A stretch of DNA of 64,000 nucleotides from JBQTIQ01 sp052387955. GTDB taxonomy: Bacteria > Actinomycetota > Acidimicrobiia > Acidimicrobiales > JACDCH01. How positions within the stretch are numbered: position 1 is the stretch's first letter; every line of letters starts with the position of its first letter. The notes beneath the pieces were generated by a model. That model did not search any database, was not told the DNA's origin, and saw nothing but the letters and a program-made list of their open reading frames with translations. The DNA lies in the NCBI GenBank assembly GCA_052387955.1, contig JBQTIQ010000018.1, forward strand, positions 1 to 64,000, in the 5' to 3' direction. The translations under genes and the position numbers were made by a program. This document shows positions 50,706 through 59,054 of this stretch, piece after piece.

Positions 50706-52547
50706 ATGGGTCGTGCGCGGCGGGTTGCGCCGGTGGGGCATCTCGGTGCCGCCGTCGTGCTGACGCTGGTGACGACCGCCGTCGCCACCGGGGTGGCGTT
50801 CCCGCCGGCGGAGGCGCCTGGTCCGCAGGTGGCCATGAAATCGCAGGCGCTCGCCGCCGGCCCGGCGCCGGCGGGGACGGTCTTCACCGTCGACCTCGGG
50901 ATCGGTGCCGAGATGGTCGGCTTCACCTGGGCGGGGCCGCACGCCGGGGTAGAGGTCCGTGCCCTCGACGGCGACCAACCCGATCGGCCGATGGCCATCG
51001 AAGGGCCCGAGGACGGTCCCGACCCGGGCGCGCTCGAGGACCGGGGCGGGCACCACGGCGACCCGGTGTGGCTGGGCCATGACGTGCGCCAGATCGAGGT
51101 GCGGGTGACCGAGGGTGCTCCCGAGGACCTCACCGCCCACGCCGTCGACAGCGAAGCCCCCGCCGGCGACGGTGGCGTCGCCCTGGGCGCCCTGCCGGTG
51201 GCCGGGGCCGCCGCGCCCCTGCCCGCGCTCGCCGGCCGGGCGGCGTGGTCGGCCGACGAGTCGTGGCGCAAGGTGGCGCCGGGCTGCAACGGCAACCCCG
51301 ACTACTCGAGTGGCGGCACGACCTTCGGGGTGGTGCACCACACCGCCGAGTCCAACGGCTACGGCCCGGGCGACGTACCGGCAATCATCCGGGCGATCTA
51401 CCACTTCCACACCCACGTCAACGGGTGGTGCGACATCGGCTACAACTTCCTCGTCGACCGCTTCGGCGGCACGTGGGAGGGCCGGGCCGGCGGGCTCAAC
51501 AAGTCGGTCATCGGCGCCCACTCGGGCGGCTTCAACACGTTCTCCACCGGCGTGGCCGTGATGGGCGACTTCACCAACGCCGACGTGCCCGCCGCCGCCT
51601 ACAACTCGCTTCGGTCGGTGCTGGCCTACAAGCTCGGCCAGCACGGCATCGACCCGCTGGGCTCGACGGTCGTGGTCCCCTTTGCGAGCCCGTCGTCGCT
51701 CTTCGCCGCCAACGTCCCCGTGGTGGTGCCCAGCCTGGGCGGCCACCGCGACGTCAACGCCACCGGCTGCCCCGGCGCCAACCTCTACCGGTTGCTGCCC
51801 CGGCTCCGCCAGGACGTAGCTGCCGACATCGCCTTTCACCGCGACATCCGGTTCATGGGCGACTGGGACGGCGACGGCCTCGCCACCCCCGGCGCCTACA
51901 AGGACGGGTTCTGGATCCTGCGCAACGCCAACTCCGAAGGGCCGACCCAGATGACCGCCGTGTTCGGCGGGCCGGGGGCGCTCCCGGTGGTGGGCGACTG
52001 GAACGCCGACGGCAAGGACTCGCTCGGCGTCTACTTCGACGGCTCCGTCTACCTGCGCAACGACAACTCGACCGGCCCGCCCGACGCCGTCTTCGGCTAC
52101 GGCAGCCCCGGCGACATCCCCATCGCCGGCGACTGGAACGGCGACCGCACCGACACCATCGGCATCTACCGGGCCGGCTCGTTCTTCCTAAGGAACTCGA
52201 ACACGACCGGGGTGGCCGAGATGGCCTTCACCTACGGCAACCCGGCCGGCGACGCGCCGGTGGTGGGCGACTGGGACGGCGACGGCCGTGATGGCATCGG
52301 CATCTTCCGGGCCGGCACCTGGTTCCTGCGCAATTCGCTCACCAGCGGCATGGCCGACCGGTCCGTCGCCTTCGGCAACCCCAATGACACCCCCGTCCCC
52401 TACGTCGTGTCGACCAACAGCAACCCGGGCCTGCTGGGCCTGTTCGCCAGCCGCACCCAACGATGGGGGCTGGGCGTGGCCCGGGGCTCCATCTGGTACC
52501 TGAGCGACCAGGTCGGCGGCGGCGCCACCAAGACCTTCCCGTACTGA
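50706..52547 (+). CDS. Secreted PGRP-type N-acetylmuramoyl-L-alanine amidase with GDWNGDG repeats
   Basis: 613 residues from ATG 50706 (ATG 50685 and GTG 50652 also in frame). The signal segment is VGHLGAAVVLTLVTTAVATG. An exported spacer domain runs to about 195. The PGRP/amidase domain follows: FGVVHHTAESNGYG (zinc His), NFLVDRFGGTWEGRAGGLNK, FNTFSTGVAVMGDF, and the second zinc His in SLGGHRDVNATGCPGANLY. From about 380 there are about five propeller-type repeats (MGDWDGDGLATPGAYKDGFW, GDWNGDRTDTIGIYR), as in the CAP protein at 34995. It cleaves stem peptides from glycan strands; the repeats probably bind the wall. Confidence 0.9.
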   Translation: MGRARRVAPVGHLGAAVVLTLVTTAVATGVAFPPAEAPGPQVAMKSQALAAGPAPAGTVFTVDLGIGAEMVGFTWAGPHAGVEVRALDGDQPDRPMAIEGPEDGPDPGALEDRGGHHGDPVWLGHDVRQIEVRVTEGAPEDLTAHAVDSEAPAGDGGVALGALPVAGAAAPLPALAGRAAWSADESWRKVAPGCNGNPDYSSGGTTFGVVHHTAESNGYGPGDVPAIIRAIYHFHTHVNGWCDIGYNFLVDRFGGTWEGRAGGLNKSVIGAHSGGFNTFSTGVAVMGDFTNADVPAAAYNSLRSVLAYKLGQHGIDPLGSTVVVPFASPSSLFAANVPVVVPSLGGHRDVNATGCPGANLYRLLPRLRQDVAADIAFHRDIRFMGDWDGDGLATPGAYKDGFWILRNANSEGPTQMTAVFGGPGALPVVGDWNADGKDSLGVYFDGSVYLRNDNSTGPPDAVFGYGSPGDIPIAGDWNGDRTDTIGIYRAGSFFLRNSNTTGVAEMAFTYGNPAGDAPVVGDWDGDGRDGIGIFRAGTWFLRNSLTSGMADRSVAFGNPNDTPVPYVVSTNSNPGLLGLFASRTQRWGLGVARGSIWYLSDQVGGGATKTFPY

Positions 52548-52581
52548 CATTTCACCAGCTGCGCCGTGCCCACGTCGCTGA

Positions 52582-52823
52582 TCAGTGCTGCCGATAGACA
52601 TCAGCACGTGGCCGACGTGCAGGACGGTGACAACCCGGCCCCCTCGTCGATCCGGTAGAGGACCCGGAACGTCCTCCGCCGGGCGGAACGGATGCCGTCG
52701 AGCTTGCGGCGTAGCGCTGCCGGCCTGCCATTGCGGGTGACCACCACTCGCTCGTGGTGCTGTTCGACACGGTCCACGAACTCTGAACCGGTCCTTGACG
52801 CTGCGCCGCGACTCCGTGCTCAT
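52582..52823 (-). pseudogene. Fused and decayed Phd/YefM-RelE toxin-antitoxin remnant
   Basis: The minus strand starts MSTESRRSVKDRF. After a frame slip it reads EFVDRVEQHHERVVVTRNGR (Phd/YefM antitoxin), then jumps directly to LRRKLDGIRSARRRTFRVLY-RIDEGA (RelE/ParE-type toxin). Two more slips recover VVTVLHVGH and ADVYRQH with the stop at 52582. The rest of the antitoxin and the start of the toxin are deleted. It is dead as a protein unit and lies beside the intact VapBC pair. Confidence 0.65.
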
Positions 52824-52954
52824 GGCCACGATCGTGCCTCGGGACTGGCCTCGTGCGTCGTCAGAGCATCCCCCTCGGGTGGCTGCCCGCCGATTCGACC
52901 GAGCGGATACGGGAGGAGGACGGTCAGCGTGGGCGGTAAGTGTATCGTTGGTGT

Positions 52955-53158
52955 ATGTCACGCACGAACATCGACCTGGACGACGACGCCTGTCGCACGG
53001 TCATGGACCGGTTCCGCTTTTCCACCAAGCGAGACGCGGTGAACTTCGCCCTGCGCACTTTGGCGGCAGAGCCTCTCGACCTCGACGAGGCCCGCAGGAT
53101 GCGGGGGAGCGGATGGGACGGTGACCTCGAAGAGCTGCGAGCAGGCCGGCCTGGATGA
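52955..53158 (+). CDS. vapB: VapB-type antitoxin
   Basis: 67 residues from ATG 52955. MSRTNIDLDDDACRTVMDRF and then RFSTKRDAVNFALRTLA form the ribbon-helix-helix typical of VapB (type II antitoxin). The C-terminal third, with MRGSGWDGDLEELR, is the usual toxin-binding strand. The ATG follows two direct GTGTAT repeats (52940-52945, 52951-52956) that could be part of the promoter or operator. Its stop overlaps the vapC start by 4 bases. Confidence 0.88.
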   Translation: MSRTNIDLDDDACRTVMDRFRFSTKRDAVNFALRTLAAEPLDLDEARRMRGSGWDGDLEELRAGRPG

Positions 53159-53544
53159 TCCTCGTCGACACGTCGGCTTGGATCGAGTTCCTGCGTGACA
53201 CAGCCAGCCCGGTGTGCGCCCGGGTCGACCAGCTCCTCTCGGCCGACGTGGCGACCTGCCACCCGGTCCGGATGGAGGTCCTCGCCGGCGCCCGCAGCGA
53301 AGGGCACCTCAATGATCTCCGCCGTCTGCTGGCGCGAGCGGCCCTGCTCTCCACGGAGGCCGAGGACTACGAGGAGGCGGCCGCGTTGTACCGCCGCTGC
53401 CGCCACGGAGGTGCGACCGTCCGCAGGATGATCGACTGCCTCATCGCCGCGGTCGCCATCCGGTCCGGAGTCCCGGTCCTGCACGCCGACGCCGATTTCG
53501 AGGCTCTCGGTCGCCATACCGGGCTCGAGGTGGTGCTGGTGTGA
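53155..53544 (+). CDS. vapC: VapC-type PIN-domain ribonuclease toxin
   Basis: 129 residues from ATG 53155. The PIN acids are all present: Asp in MILVDTSAWIEFLRD, Glu in HPVRMEVLAGA, Asp in VRRMIDCLIAAVAIRSG and Asp in VLHADADFEAL. VapC toxins cut tRNA or rRNA at specific sites when free of VapB. The intact reading frame and overlap with vapB suggest an active module. Confidence 0.92.
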   Translation: MILVDTSAWIEFLRDTASPVCARVDQLLSADVATCHPVRMEVLAGARSEGHLNDLRRLLARAALLSTEAEDYEEAAALYRRCRHGGATVRRMIDCLIAAVAIRSGVPVLHADADFEALGRHTGLEVVLV

Positions 53545-53640
53545 CCGATTCATGCCGGGGCCGGGGCCAGCCTCGGGCCCGGACGCCTGGCCGGCGCCAG
53601 GGACGCCGGCGGCAGCGGTACCGGCGCCTACAGTCGGGTG

Positions 53641-54447
53641 ATGCGGGTGCCCCGGACCGTGGCTCGTGCTGTTGCCCGGCTCAAGCCGATGGTGCCCGCC
53701 GGGCTGTGGCCGTTCCTGCTCACGGTGCGGTCCTTCGCCGGCGACGGGCCGACGATGGGGCTACCGGCGTTCGGTCGGGTGCTGGTGGTGTCGCCCCATC
53801 CCGACGACGAGAGCCTGGGCTGCGCCGGCACCATGGCCCGGCTGGCCCGGGCTGGGGCCGTGATGCGGGTGGTGGTGGCCACCGACGGCGACGCGACCAG
53901 GGGTTCGGCGGCCAGCGGCGAGGAGACGGCCCGGCTCCGGCGGGGCGAGGTCACGGCGGCGGCGGCGCTGCTGGGGGCACAGGTGGCCTTCCTGGGGCTC
54001 ACCGACGGGTCCCTCGCCGGATCGACCGGGGACCTGGTCGACGGCCTCGCCCGCCAGCTCCACCAGTTCCGGCCCGAGGTCGTCTTCGCCCCCTGGCTCC
54101 TCGACGGGCACCCCGACCACCGGGCAGTGGCGGCGGCCCTGGCCACCGCGCTGGCCGGGGACGACGGCGACTCCCGGCCCGAGGTGTGGGGCTATGAGAC
54201 CTGGACGGCGTTGGTGCCGAACCGCCTCGTCGACGTCACCGCCACCATCGAGGACAAGCGTCGGGCGCTGGCCCTGCACCGCACCGCCGGGTTGGCCATC
54301 GACCTCAGCGCCAGCATCGGGCTCAACCGGTGGCGGTCGCTGCACGGCCTGATGGGGGAGGGCTACGCCGAGGCATTCCTCGCCCTGCCGGCGGAGACCT
54401 ACCTGGCCCTGGCCGACGAGCTGGCCCGTCCTGCCCCGGCGAACTGA
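53641..54447 (+). CDS. PIG-L family deacetylase
   Basis: 268 residues from ATG 53641. The zinc site is visible: VVSPHPDDESLGCAGTMARL with His-x-Asp-Asp, and the second His block PWLLDGHPDHRAVAAAL. Relatives include mycothiol MshB and GlcNAc-PI deacetylases; this one shows no feature that picks the substrate. The protein is cytosolic. The last 49 bases overlap the converging gene at 54399. Confidence 0.88.
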   Translation: MRVPRTVARAVARLKPMVPAGLWPFLLTVRSFAGDGPTMGLPAFGRVLVVSPHPDDESLGCAGTMARLARAGAVMRVVVATDGDATRGSAASGEETARLRRGEVTAAAALLGAQVAFLGLTDGSLAGSTGDLVDGLARQLHQFRPEVVFAPWLLDGHPDHRAVAAALATALAGDDGDSRPEVWGYETWTALVPNRLVDVTATIEDKRRALALHRTAGLAIDLSASIGLNRWRSLHGLMGEGYAEAFLALPAETYLALADELARPAPAN

Positions 54448-55724
54448 CGGGCCGGAGCGGGCCCGGGCGACGGTGTGGCCCGCACCTTGGTGATGGCGTG
54501 GTGGTCGACGGCGAGGACCTGCAGCACCCAGCCGTTCACCTCGGCGCGGTCCCCGGGGCGGTCGGGGAGGCGGTCGAGACGGTCGAGGATGAAGCCGGCC
54601 ACCGTGGTGTAGGGGCCGTCGGGCACTCCGACGATGCCGACGTCGACGAGGTCGTGGACCGGGAAGCGGCCCGGAAGGATCAACGAGCCACCAGGGCCGT
54701 GGTCCACGCCGAGGACGTCGCGGTCGGTCTCGTCCTGGATCTCGCCGACCAGCTCCTCCACCAGGTCCTCGACGGTCACGATCCCGTCGGCCGCCCCGTG
54801 CTCGTCGACCACCACCGCCAGCTGCGCCCGCCGGGCCTGCAACTCGTGGAGGGCGTCGAGCACCAGGGCCGACTCGGCCAGCGCCGGTACCGGCGACGCC
54901 AGCTCCCCGGTCGGCCGGTCGCCGCCGTCGAGCAGGTCGCGCAGATGGACCACCCCGACGACGTCGTCGAGGTTGGCGCCGGGGGCCACCGGCGCCCGGG
55001 AGTGCCCGCTCGCCGCCAGCGCCGCCAATCCGTCCCTCGCCGGCCGGTCGGCATCGAGGACGAACACGTCGGGGCGGGGCCGGAGCACCTCGGCCAGTCG
55101 GCGTTCGGCAACCTCGAACGCTCCCTCGATGATGAGGCGCTGCTTGGCCGTGAAGGCGGTCTGGGCGGCGACGAGGTCGCGCACCTCCTCGTCGGTGACG
55201 GCCTCGCGTTGGCGGGTCGGGTCGGCACCCAGCAGCCGCACCACCAGGTCGGCGGACCGCGACAGCATCCACACGACCGGGCGCATGAGACGGGCCACGG
55301 CACTCAGGGGACGGGCGGCGGCGAGCGCCCATCCCTCGGCGCGCTGCATCGCCACCCGCTTCGGGGCCAGCTCCCCGAGCACCAGCGTGGCGTAGGCCAA
55401 AGCCAGGGTGACCACGACGACGGCCACCGGCTCGGCGGCCCCGCCGAGGAACGCCAGCGGCTCCCGAAACGGCTCGGCCAACGAGACCGCCGCCGCCGCC
55501 GAGGCCAGGAACCCGGCGAGGGTGATCCCGATCTGGATGGTGGCCAGGAACCGGTTCGGGTCGCGGGCCAGCCGGGCCACCAAGGCGCCACGGGCGGATT
55601 CGGCCTCCAGCCGTCGCAGCTGGCCCTCGCGCAGCGAGACCAGGGCGATCTCGGTGCCGGCGAAGACGGCGTTGAGCACCACCAGTACCGTGACCAGGGC
55701 CAGCTCCGGCAGCACCGCGTTCAA
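54399..55724 (-). CDS. CorC/HlyC-type membrane protein (DUF21-CBS-CorC)
   Basis: 441 residues from ATG 55724. The DUF21 domain has four helices with the motifs AVFAGTEIALVSLREGQLRR and GITLAGFLASAAAAVSL, and LVLGELAPKRVAM. Two CBS motifs follow (about 205-325, RPDVFVLDADRPARDGLAAL; ELQARRAQLAVVVDEHGAAD), then the transporter-associated domain (GRFPVHDLVDVGIVG). The family is linked to magnesium or other ion efflux. It converges on the PIG-L gene with a 49-base overlap. Confidence 0.92.
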   Translation of the reverse strand: MNAVLPELALVTVLVVLNAVFAGTEIALVSLREGQLRRLEAESARGALVARLARDPNRFLATIQIGITLAGFLASAAAAVSLAEPFREPLAFLGGAAEPVAVVVVTLALAYATLVLGELAPKRVAMQRAEGWALAAARPLSAVARLMRPVVWMLSRSADLVVRLLGADPTRQREAVTDEEVRDLVAAQTAFTAKQRLIIEGAFEVAERRLAEVLRPRPDVFVLDADRPARDGLAALAASGHSRAPVAPGANLDDVVGVVHLRDLLDGGDRPTGELASPVPALAESALVLDALHELQARRAQLAVVVDEHGAADGIVTVEDLVEELVGEIQDETDRDVLGVDHGPGGSLILPGRFPVHDLVDVGIVGVPDGPYTTVAGFILDRLDRLPDRPGDRAEVNGWVLQVLAVDHHAITKVRATPSPGPAPARQFAGAGRASSSARAR

Positions 55725-55880
55725 CGCTCAGCCGTCGTCTGCCAACGGTCCCGGCGACCGTCCCGGGCCGTGGTGGACGACAGCCGGCGAGCCCGACGGC
55801 CGGCGTTCATGGTCCGCTCGCCCGCCGGCGGCGTTGACCGCTCACCTGGTGTGGCACCTTCCCTGGCCCGGAGCGGTGCG

Positions 55881-56372
55881 TCACCGGCGGGTGTGTTCGT
55901 CGTCCCGAGGCGCCCCGACCGGGCCGAGCCCGGTCGTGAGGGCCCGGACGGCGGCCGGCACCGTGTCCATGACCGGCACGAGGCGGTCGAAATGGACGGT
56001 ATCCAGCATCCGGCGCACGGCGGTTTGGCGGCACGCGACCGTGACATCGCCGTCGTGCTCCCGGACCCGGCGGATCCCGGCGATGAGGGCGCCCAGGCCG
56101 GCGGAGTCGACGAAGGTGGCCGCCGAGAGGTCGATCACGAGGCGACGAGTCCTCGACAGGGCGGTCAGCGCGGCCCGGAGGTTGCCCACGGTGACGACGT
56201 CGAGGTCGCCGTCCGGACGGAACACGACACAGCCCTCGACGTCGTGAAGGTCGAAGGGCAGCTCGGACCGGGGGGCCGAGGGATGGGCGCTACGCCCGAC
56301 GGCGGCTGGGCGGCCGAGGTCGTCTCGGGTAGCGGAGGGCAGCTCATTGTCGAGGCAACGTCTGAACGTCAT
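55881..56372 (-). CDS. STAS-domain anti-sigma factor antagonist
   Basis: 163 residues from ATG 56372. After about 45 unstructured residues comes a STAS domain: GCVVFRPDGDLDVVTVGNLR, then VIDLSAATFVDSAGLGALIA with the phosphorylatable Ser in DSAGLG, and the closing RRMLDTVHFDRLVPVMDTV. STAS proteins of this SpoIIAA type bind anti-sigma kinases and free a sigma factor. No partner kinase is next to it, although a two-component system follows downstream on the same strand side. Confidence 0.85.
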   Translation of the reverse strand: MTFRRCLDNELPSATRDDLGRPAAVGRSAHPSAPRSELPFDLHDVEGCVVFRPDGDLDVVTVGNLRAALTALSRTRRLVIDLSAATFVDSAGLGALIAGIRRVREHDGDVTVACRQTAVRRMLDTVHFDRLVPVMDTVPAAVRALTTGLGPVGAPRDDEHTRR

Positions 56373-56571
56373 GGTCGGCGCCGGCTCCTTGGGGCCGAGG
56401 TGTGGCCGGGACGGGTGCCCGGCCCGGCCTCGTCGAGTGTCGGGGGCCCAACTGAGAGCGCACCAAGAGGGAGCTGAGACTCTTCTTCGGTAGGCCGAGC
56501 GGCGTCGGCGCGAACCGGGCGCGCCGTCCGGACGCCGCCGGCCGCCCGGTGCCGTCCAGCCCCTGCCGGCC

Positions 56572-57996
56572 CTACGCCGGCGCCGTGCCCGGGTCGGCAG
56601 AAGGCAGGTGGAGCGCGACGCGGGTGCCGTCGGGGCCGGTGGCGATGGCCACCGTGCCGCGATGGGCTTCGACGACGGCCGCCACGACGGCCAGGCCCAG
56701 CCCGCTGCGACTTTCGGTGCCCGGTCGTGGCCCCGGTCCGCTCACGAACGGCTCGAGCACCCGGTCGCGAATGCTCGGGTCGATGCCCGGACCGTCGTCG
56801 GCCACCGTGATGACGACCTCGCCGCCGGCGGGTACGGCGGCGCTGACATCGACGCAGGTGCCGGGGGGACCGTGATGGTGGGCGTTGGTCACCAGGTTCA
56901 GCACCGCCTGGGCGATCCGGTCACCGTCCGCCCACGCGCAGGCACCAGCAGGCGGGTCGTGCACCGTCACCCCGTCGATGTCGAGCCCGGTGAGACGGAA
57001 GCGGAGATCGGCGAAGAAGCGGTCGAGGGGGAGCTCGGCGGCGACGAGGAAGCCCTCGCCGCTGGACCGGGCCAGGGCCATCAAGTCGTCGACCAGCCGG
57101 CCCATGCGTCGTAGCTCAGCGGCCACCACCTGGCTGGCGGGGCTGGGGCCACCGGGGCGGCCGGGACCGGGGGTGTCGAGCAGCTCGAGGTGGCCGCGGG
57201 CGATGGTCAGGGGGGTGCGCAGCTCGTGGGACACGGTGGCCAGGAACCGGCGGCGGCTCTCGGCCGCCTCCTCGAGACGGTCGAGCATCCGGTTGAACTC
57301 CCGGGCCAGCAGGGCCACCTCGTCGTTGCGGGCGGGCTGGGGGACCCGGGTCGACAGGTCCTGGTCCTGGGTCGCCCGAGCGGCGGCGGCCACCTGGCGC
57401 AGCGGGGCCAGCGCGGCCCGCAGGACGAAGGCCGACAGCGGCGCTCCCAGCGCCAGGCTGGCGCCGGCGGCCAGCCCGAGACGGCCGAGGGCGGAGACGG
57501 ACTCGGTCCGGATCTCCTCCAGCGACCCGGCCACGGCGAAGGTGGCCCCGATGGGGCCCTCGCGCAGGCGGACCGGCGTGGTCAGGACCCGTACCTCGCC
57601 CTCGACGGTGCCGACCGTCTCGAGCTGGCCCGGCGTACCCGACGGCAGCTGCCCCCGCTCAGCCAGGCGGAGCAACGGTCCGGGGCCGACAGCCGAGGTG
57701 CGGGGCGGGCCGCCGTCGAGGCGGATGATGCTGTAGTACGTGTCCGACCCCGGGTTTACCCGCAGGTACCGGTCGACGGCCTCGGCCAACGCCAGGCGTT
57801 CGTCGCCGTCGCCTCGCTGGGCGAGCACCTCGTCCACGGTGCGCTCGAAACGAGACTGCTCGCGCCGCAAGGCGCCGTCGAGGTCGTCCTGGCCGGCGAT
57901 GAGCAACAGCTCGAAGGCGACGAACGTGGCCAGGGCGAGGCTGGCCATCAGCACGGCCGTGGCCAGCAGGGCCACCCGTAGGGTCAGCGAACGCAT
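56572..57996 (-). CDS. Two-component sensor histidine kinase
   Basis: 474 residues. The first membrane helix (VALLATAVLMASLALATFVA) is followed by an exported sensor region of about 125 residues and a second helix around 170-195 (AAGASLALGAPLSAFVL). HAMP follows, then the H-box with the phospho-acceptor His in SHELRTPL. The ATP site shows the N-box NLVTNAHHH, DDGPGIDPSI and SGLGLAVVAAVVEA. It starts 3 bases after the response regulator stop, so both are on one message. The signal is unknown. Confidence 0.93.
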   Translation of the reverse strand: MRSLTLRVALLATAVLMASLALATFVAFELLLIAGQDDLDGALRREQSRFERTVDEVLAQRGDGDERLALAEAVDRYLRVNPGSDTYYSIIRLDGGPPRTSAVGPGPLLRLAERGQLPSGTPGQLETVGTVEGEVRVLTTPVRLREGPIGATFAVAGSLEEIRTESVSALGRLGLAAGASLALGAPLSAFVLRAALAPLRQVAAAARATQDQDLSTRVPQPARNDEVALLAREFNRMLDRLEEAAESRRRFLATVSHELRTPLTIARGHLELLDTPGPGRPGGPSPASQVVAAELRRMGRLVDDLMALARSSGEGFLVAAELPLDRFFADLRFRLTGLDIDGVTVHDPPAGACAWADGDRIAQAVLNLVTNAHHHGPPGTCVDVSAAVPAGGEVVITVADDGPGIDPSIRDRVLEPFVSGPGPRPGTESRSGLGLAVVAAVVEAHRGTVAIATGPDGTRVALHLPSADPGTAPA

Positions 57997-57999
57997 CGG

Positions 58000-58656
58000 T
58001 TAGCCCTGGAACCGGTAGCCGACCCCGCGGACGGTCTCGATCATGTCGGCTCCCAGCTTGCGGCGCAGGTAGCCCACGTACACCTCGGCCACGTTCGAGC
58101 CGGGGTCGAAGTCGTAGCCCCACACCTGGTCCAGGAGCTGAGCCTGTGACAGCGCTTGGCCGGGGTGGCGCAGGAAGGTCTCCAACAGGCGGAACTCGCG
58201 GGCGCTCAGGCCCACGGTGCGGCCGTCGACCTCGGTGGTATGGGCATGCAGGTCCAGGGCGATGCGCCCGTGGCGCAGCACGGTCGCGACCGGCTGGGAC
58301 CGCGAACGCAGCCGGGCGTGGATACGGGCCAACAGCTCCGAGAAGCTGAACGGCTTGACCAGGTAGTCGTCGGCGCCGGCGTTGAGGCTGGCCACCCGGT
58401 CAGCGACGGCGTCCTTGGCCGTGAGCACGATCACCGGTAGGTCGGGCCGCTGCTCCCGCAGCCGGGCCAGGACCTCGCTGCCGTCCAACTCCGGGAGCAT
58501 CAGGTCGAGCACCACAAGGTCGACGCCGGCGCCGAGGGCCAGGCCGAGCCCGCGCCGGCCGTCGTGGGCGACGAGCACGTTGAAGCCGTGGGCCTGCAGC
58601 CCCTGTTCGAGGAAAGCGGCGATCCGCACCTCGTCCTCCACCACCACTACCTTCAC
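58000..58656 (-). CDS. OmpR/PhoB-family response regulator
   Basis: 218 residues from GTG 58656. The receiver domain has the acidic pocket VVVEDEVR, the phospho-acceptor Asp51 in VVLDLMLPELDG, and Lys101 in YLVKPFSFSELLAR. The DNA-binding winged helix is LSAREFRLLETFLRHPGQAL to ETVRGVGYRFQG. It is the first gene of the operon with the kinase. A divergent small secreted-protein gene shares its upstream region and may be a target. Confidence 0.94.
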   Translation of the reverse strand: MKVVVVEDEVRIAAFLEQGLQAHGFNVLVAHDGRRGLGLALGAGVDLVVLDLMLPELDGSEVLARLREQRPDLPVIVLTAKDAVADRVASLNAGADDYLVKPFSFSELLARIHARLRSRSQPVATVLRHGRIALDLHAHTTEVDGRTVGLSAREFRLLETFLRHPGQALSQAQLLDQVWGYDFDPGSNVAEVYVGYLRRKLGADMIETVRGVGYRFQG

Positions 58657-58738
58657 CCCGCCCAGGTAACCCGGCGTGGGCGGTGCCGCGCACATCGGGC
58701 CCCGGCGGCGTCGGCGGAACAAGGCACCAGCACAGGGC

Positions 58739-58754
58739 CTGAGAGAAGTCTCAG
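58739..58754. promoter_or_regulatory. Inverted repeat in the gap between response regulator and small secreted gene
   Basis: CTGAGA-GAAG-TCTCAG is a perfect 6+6 inverted repeat, followed by CTCA repeats (TCTCAG at 58749 and CTCACAG at 58759) spaced about 10 bases apart, as OmpR-type regulators often prefer. It lies 83 bases upstream of the response regulator start and 65 before the small gene. Confidence 0.4.
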
Positions 58755-58818
58755 CCCCCTCACAGCATCCTCTTGGCCGGCCCCGGCACCATGGCCAGAC
58801 CATGGAGCCGGGACCAGC

Positions 58819-58983
58819 ATGGCGATGCGAACGACCAGAGCCGCCAAGGCCGTCGCCGCAGCCCTCGTCGCCGCCGCGCTGACGCTGGCCGGCGTCGCCC
58901 TGTCGCGCACCGACGACCCCCAACCCGTGCACGAGATCGACCTGAGGGACCACCCACCGCCCGGCCTCGTCGGCCCGCGCTGA
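58819..58983 (+). CDS. Very small exported protein
   Basis: 54 residues from ATG 58819. RTTRAAKAVAAALVAAALTL is a clear signal or membrane segment, and the remaining 25 residues are His/Pro/Asp-rich (PVHEIDLRDHPPPGLVGPR). It is divergent from the response regulator, a common position for a target or accessory of such systems. No family is known to me. Confidence 0.5.
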   Translation: MAMRTTRAAKAVAAALVAAALTLAGVALSRTDDPQPVHEIDLRDHPPPGLVGPR

Positions 58984-59054
58984 CCGCGACGTCAGTGCTA
59001 GAGACGATCTCGGTCCTGTTGGATATCTGGCGGTAGGTTCCGCCGGCGGCCGCC

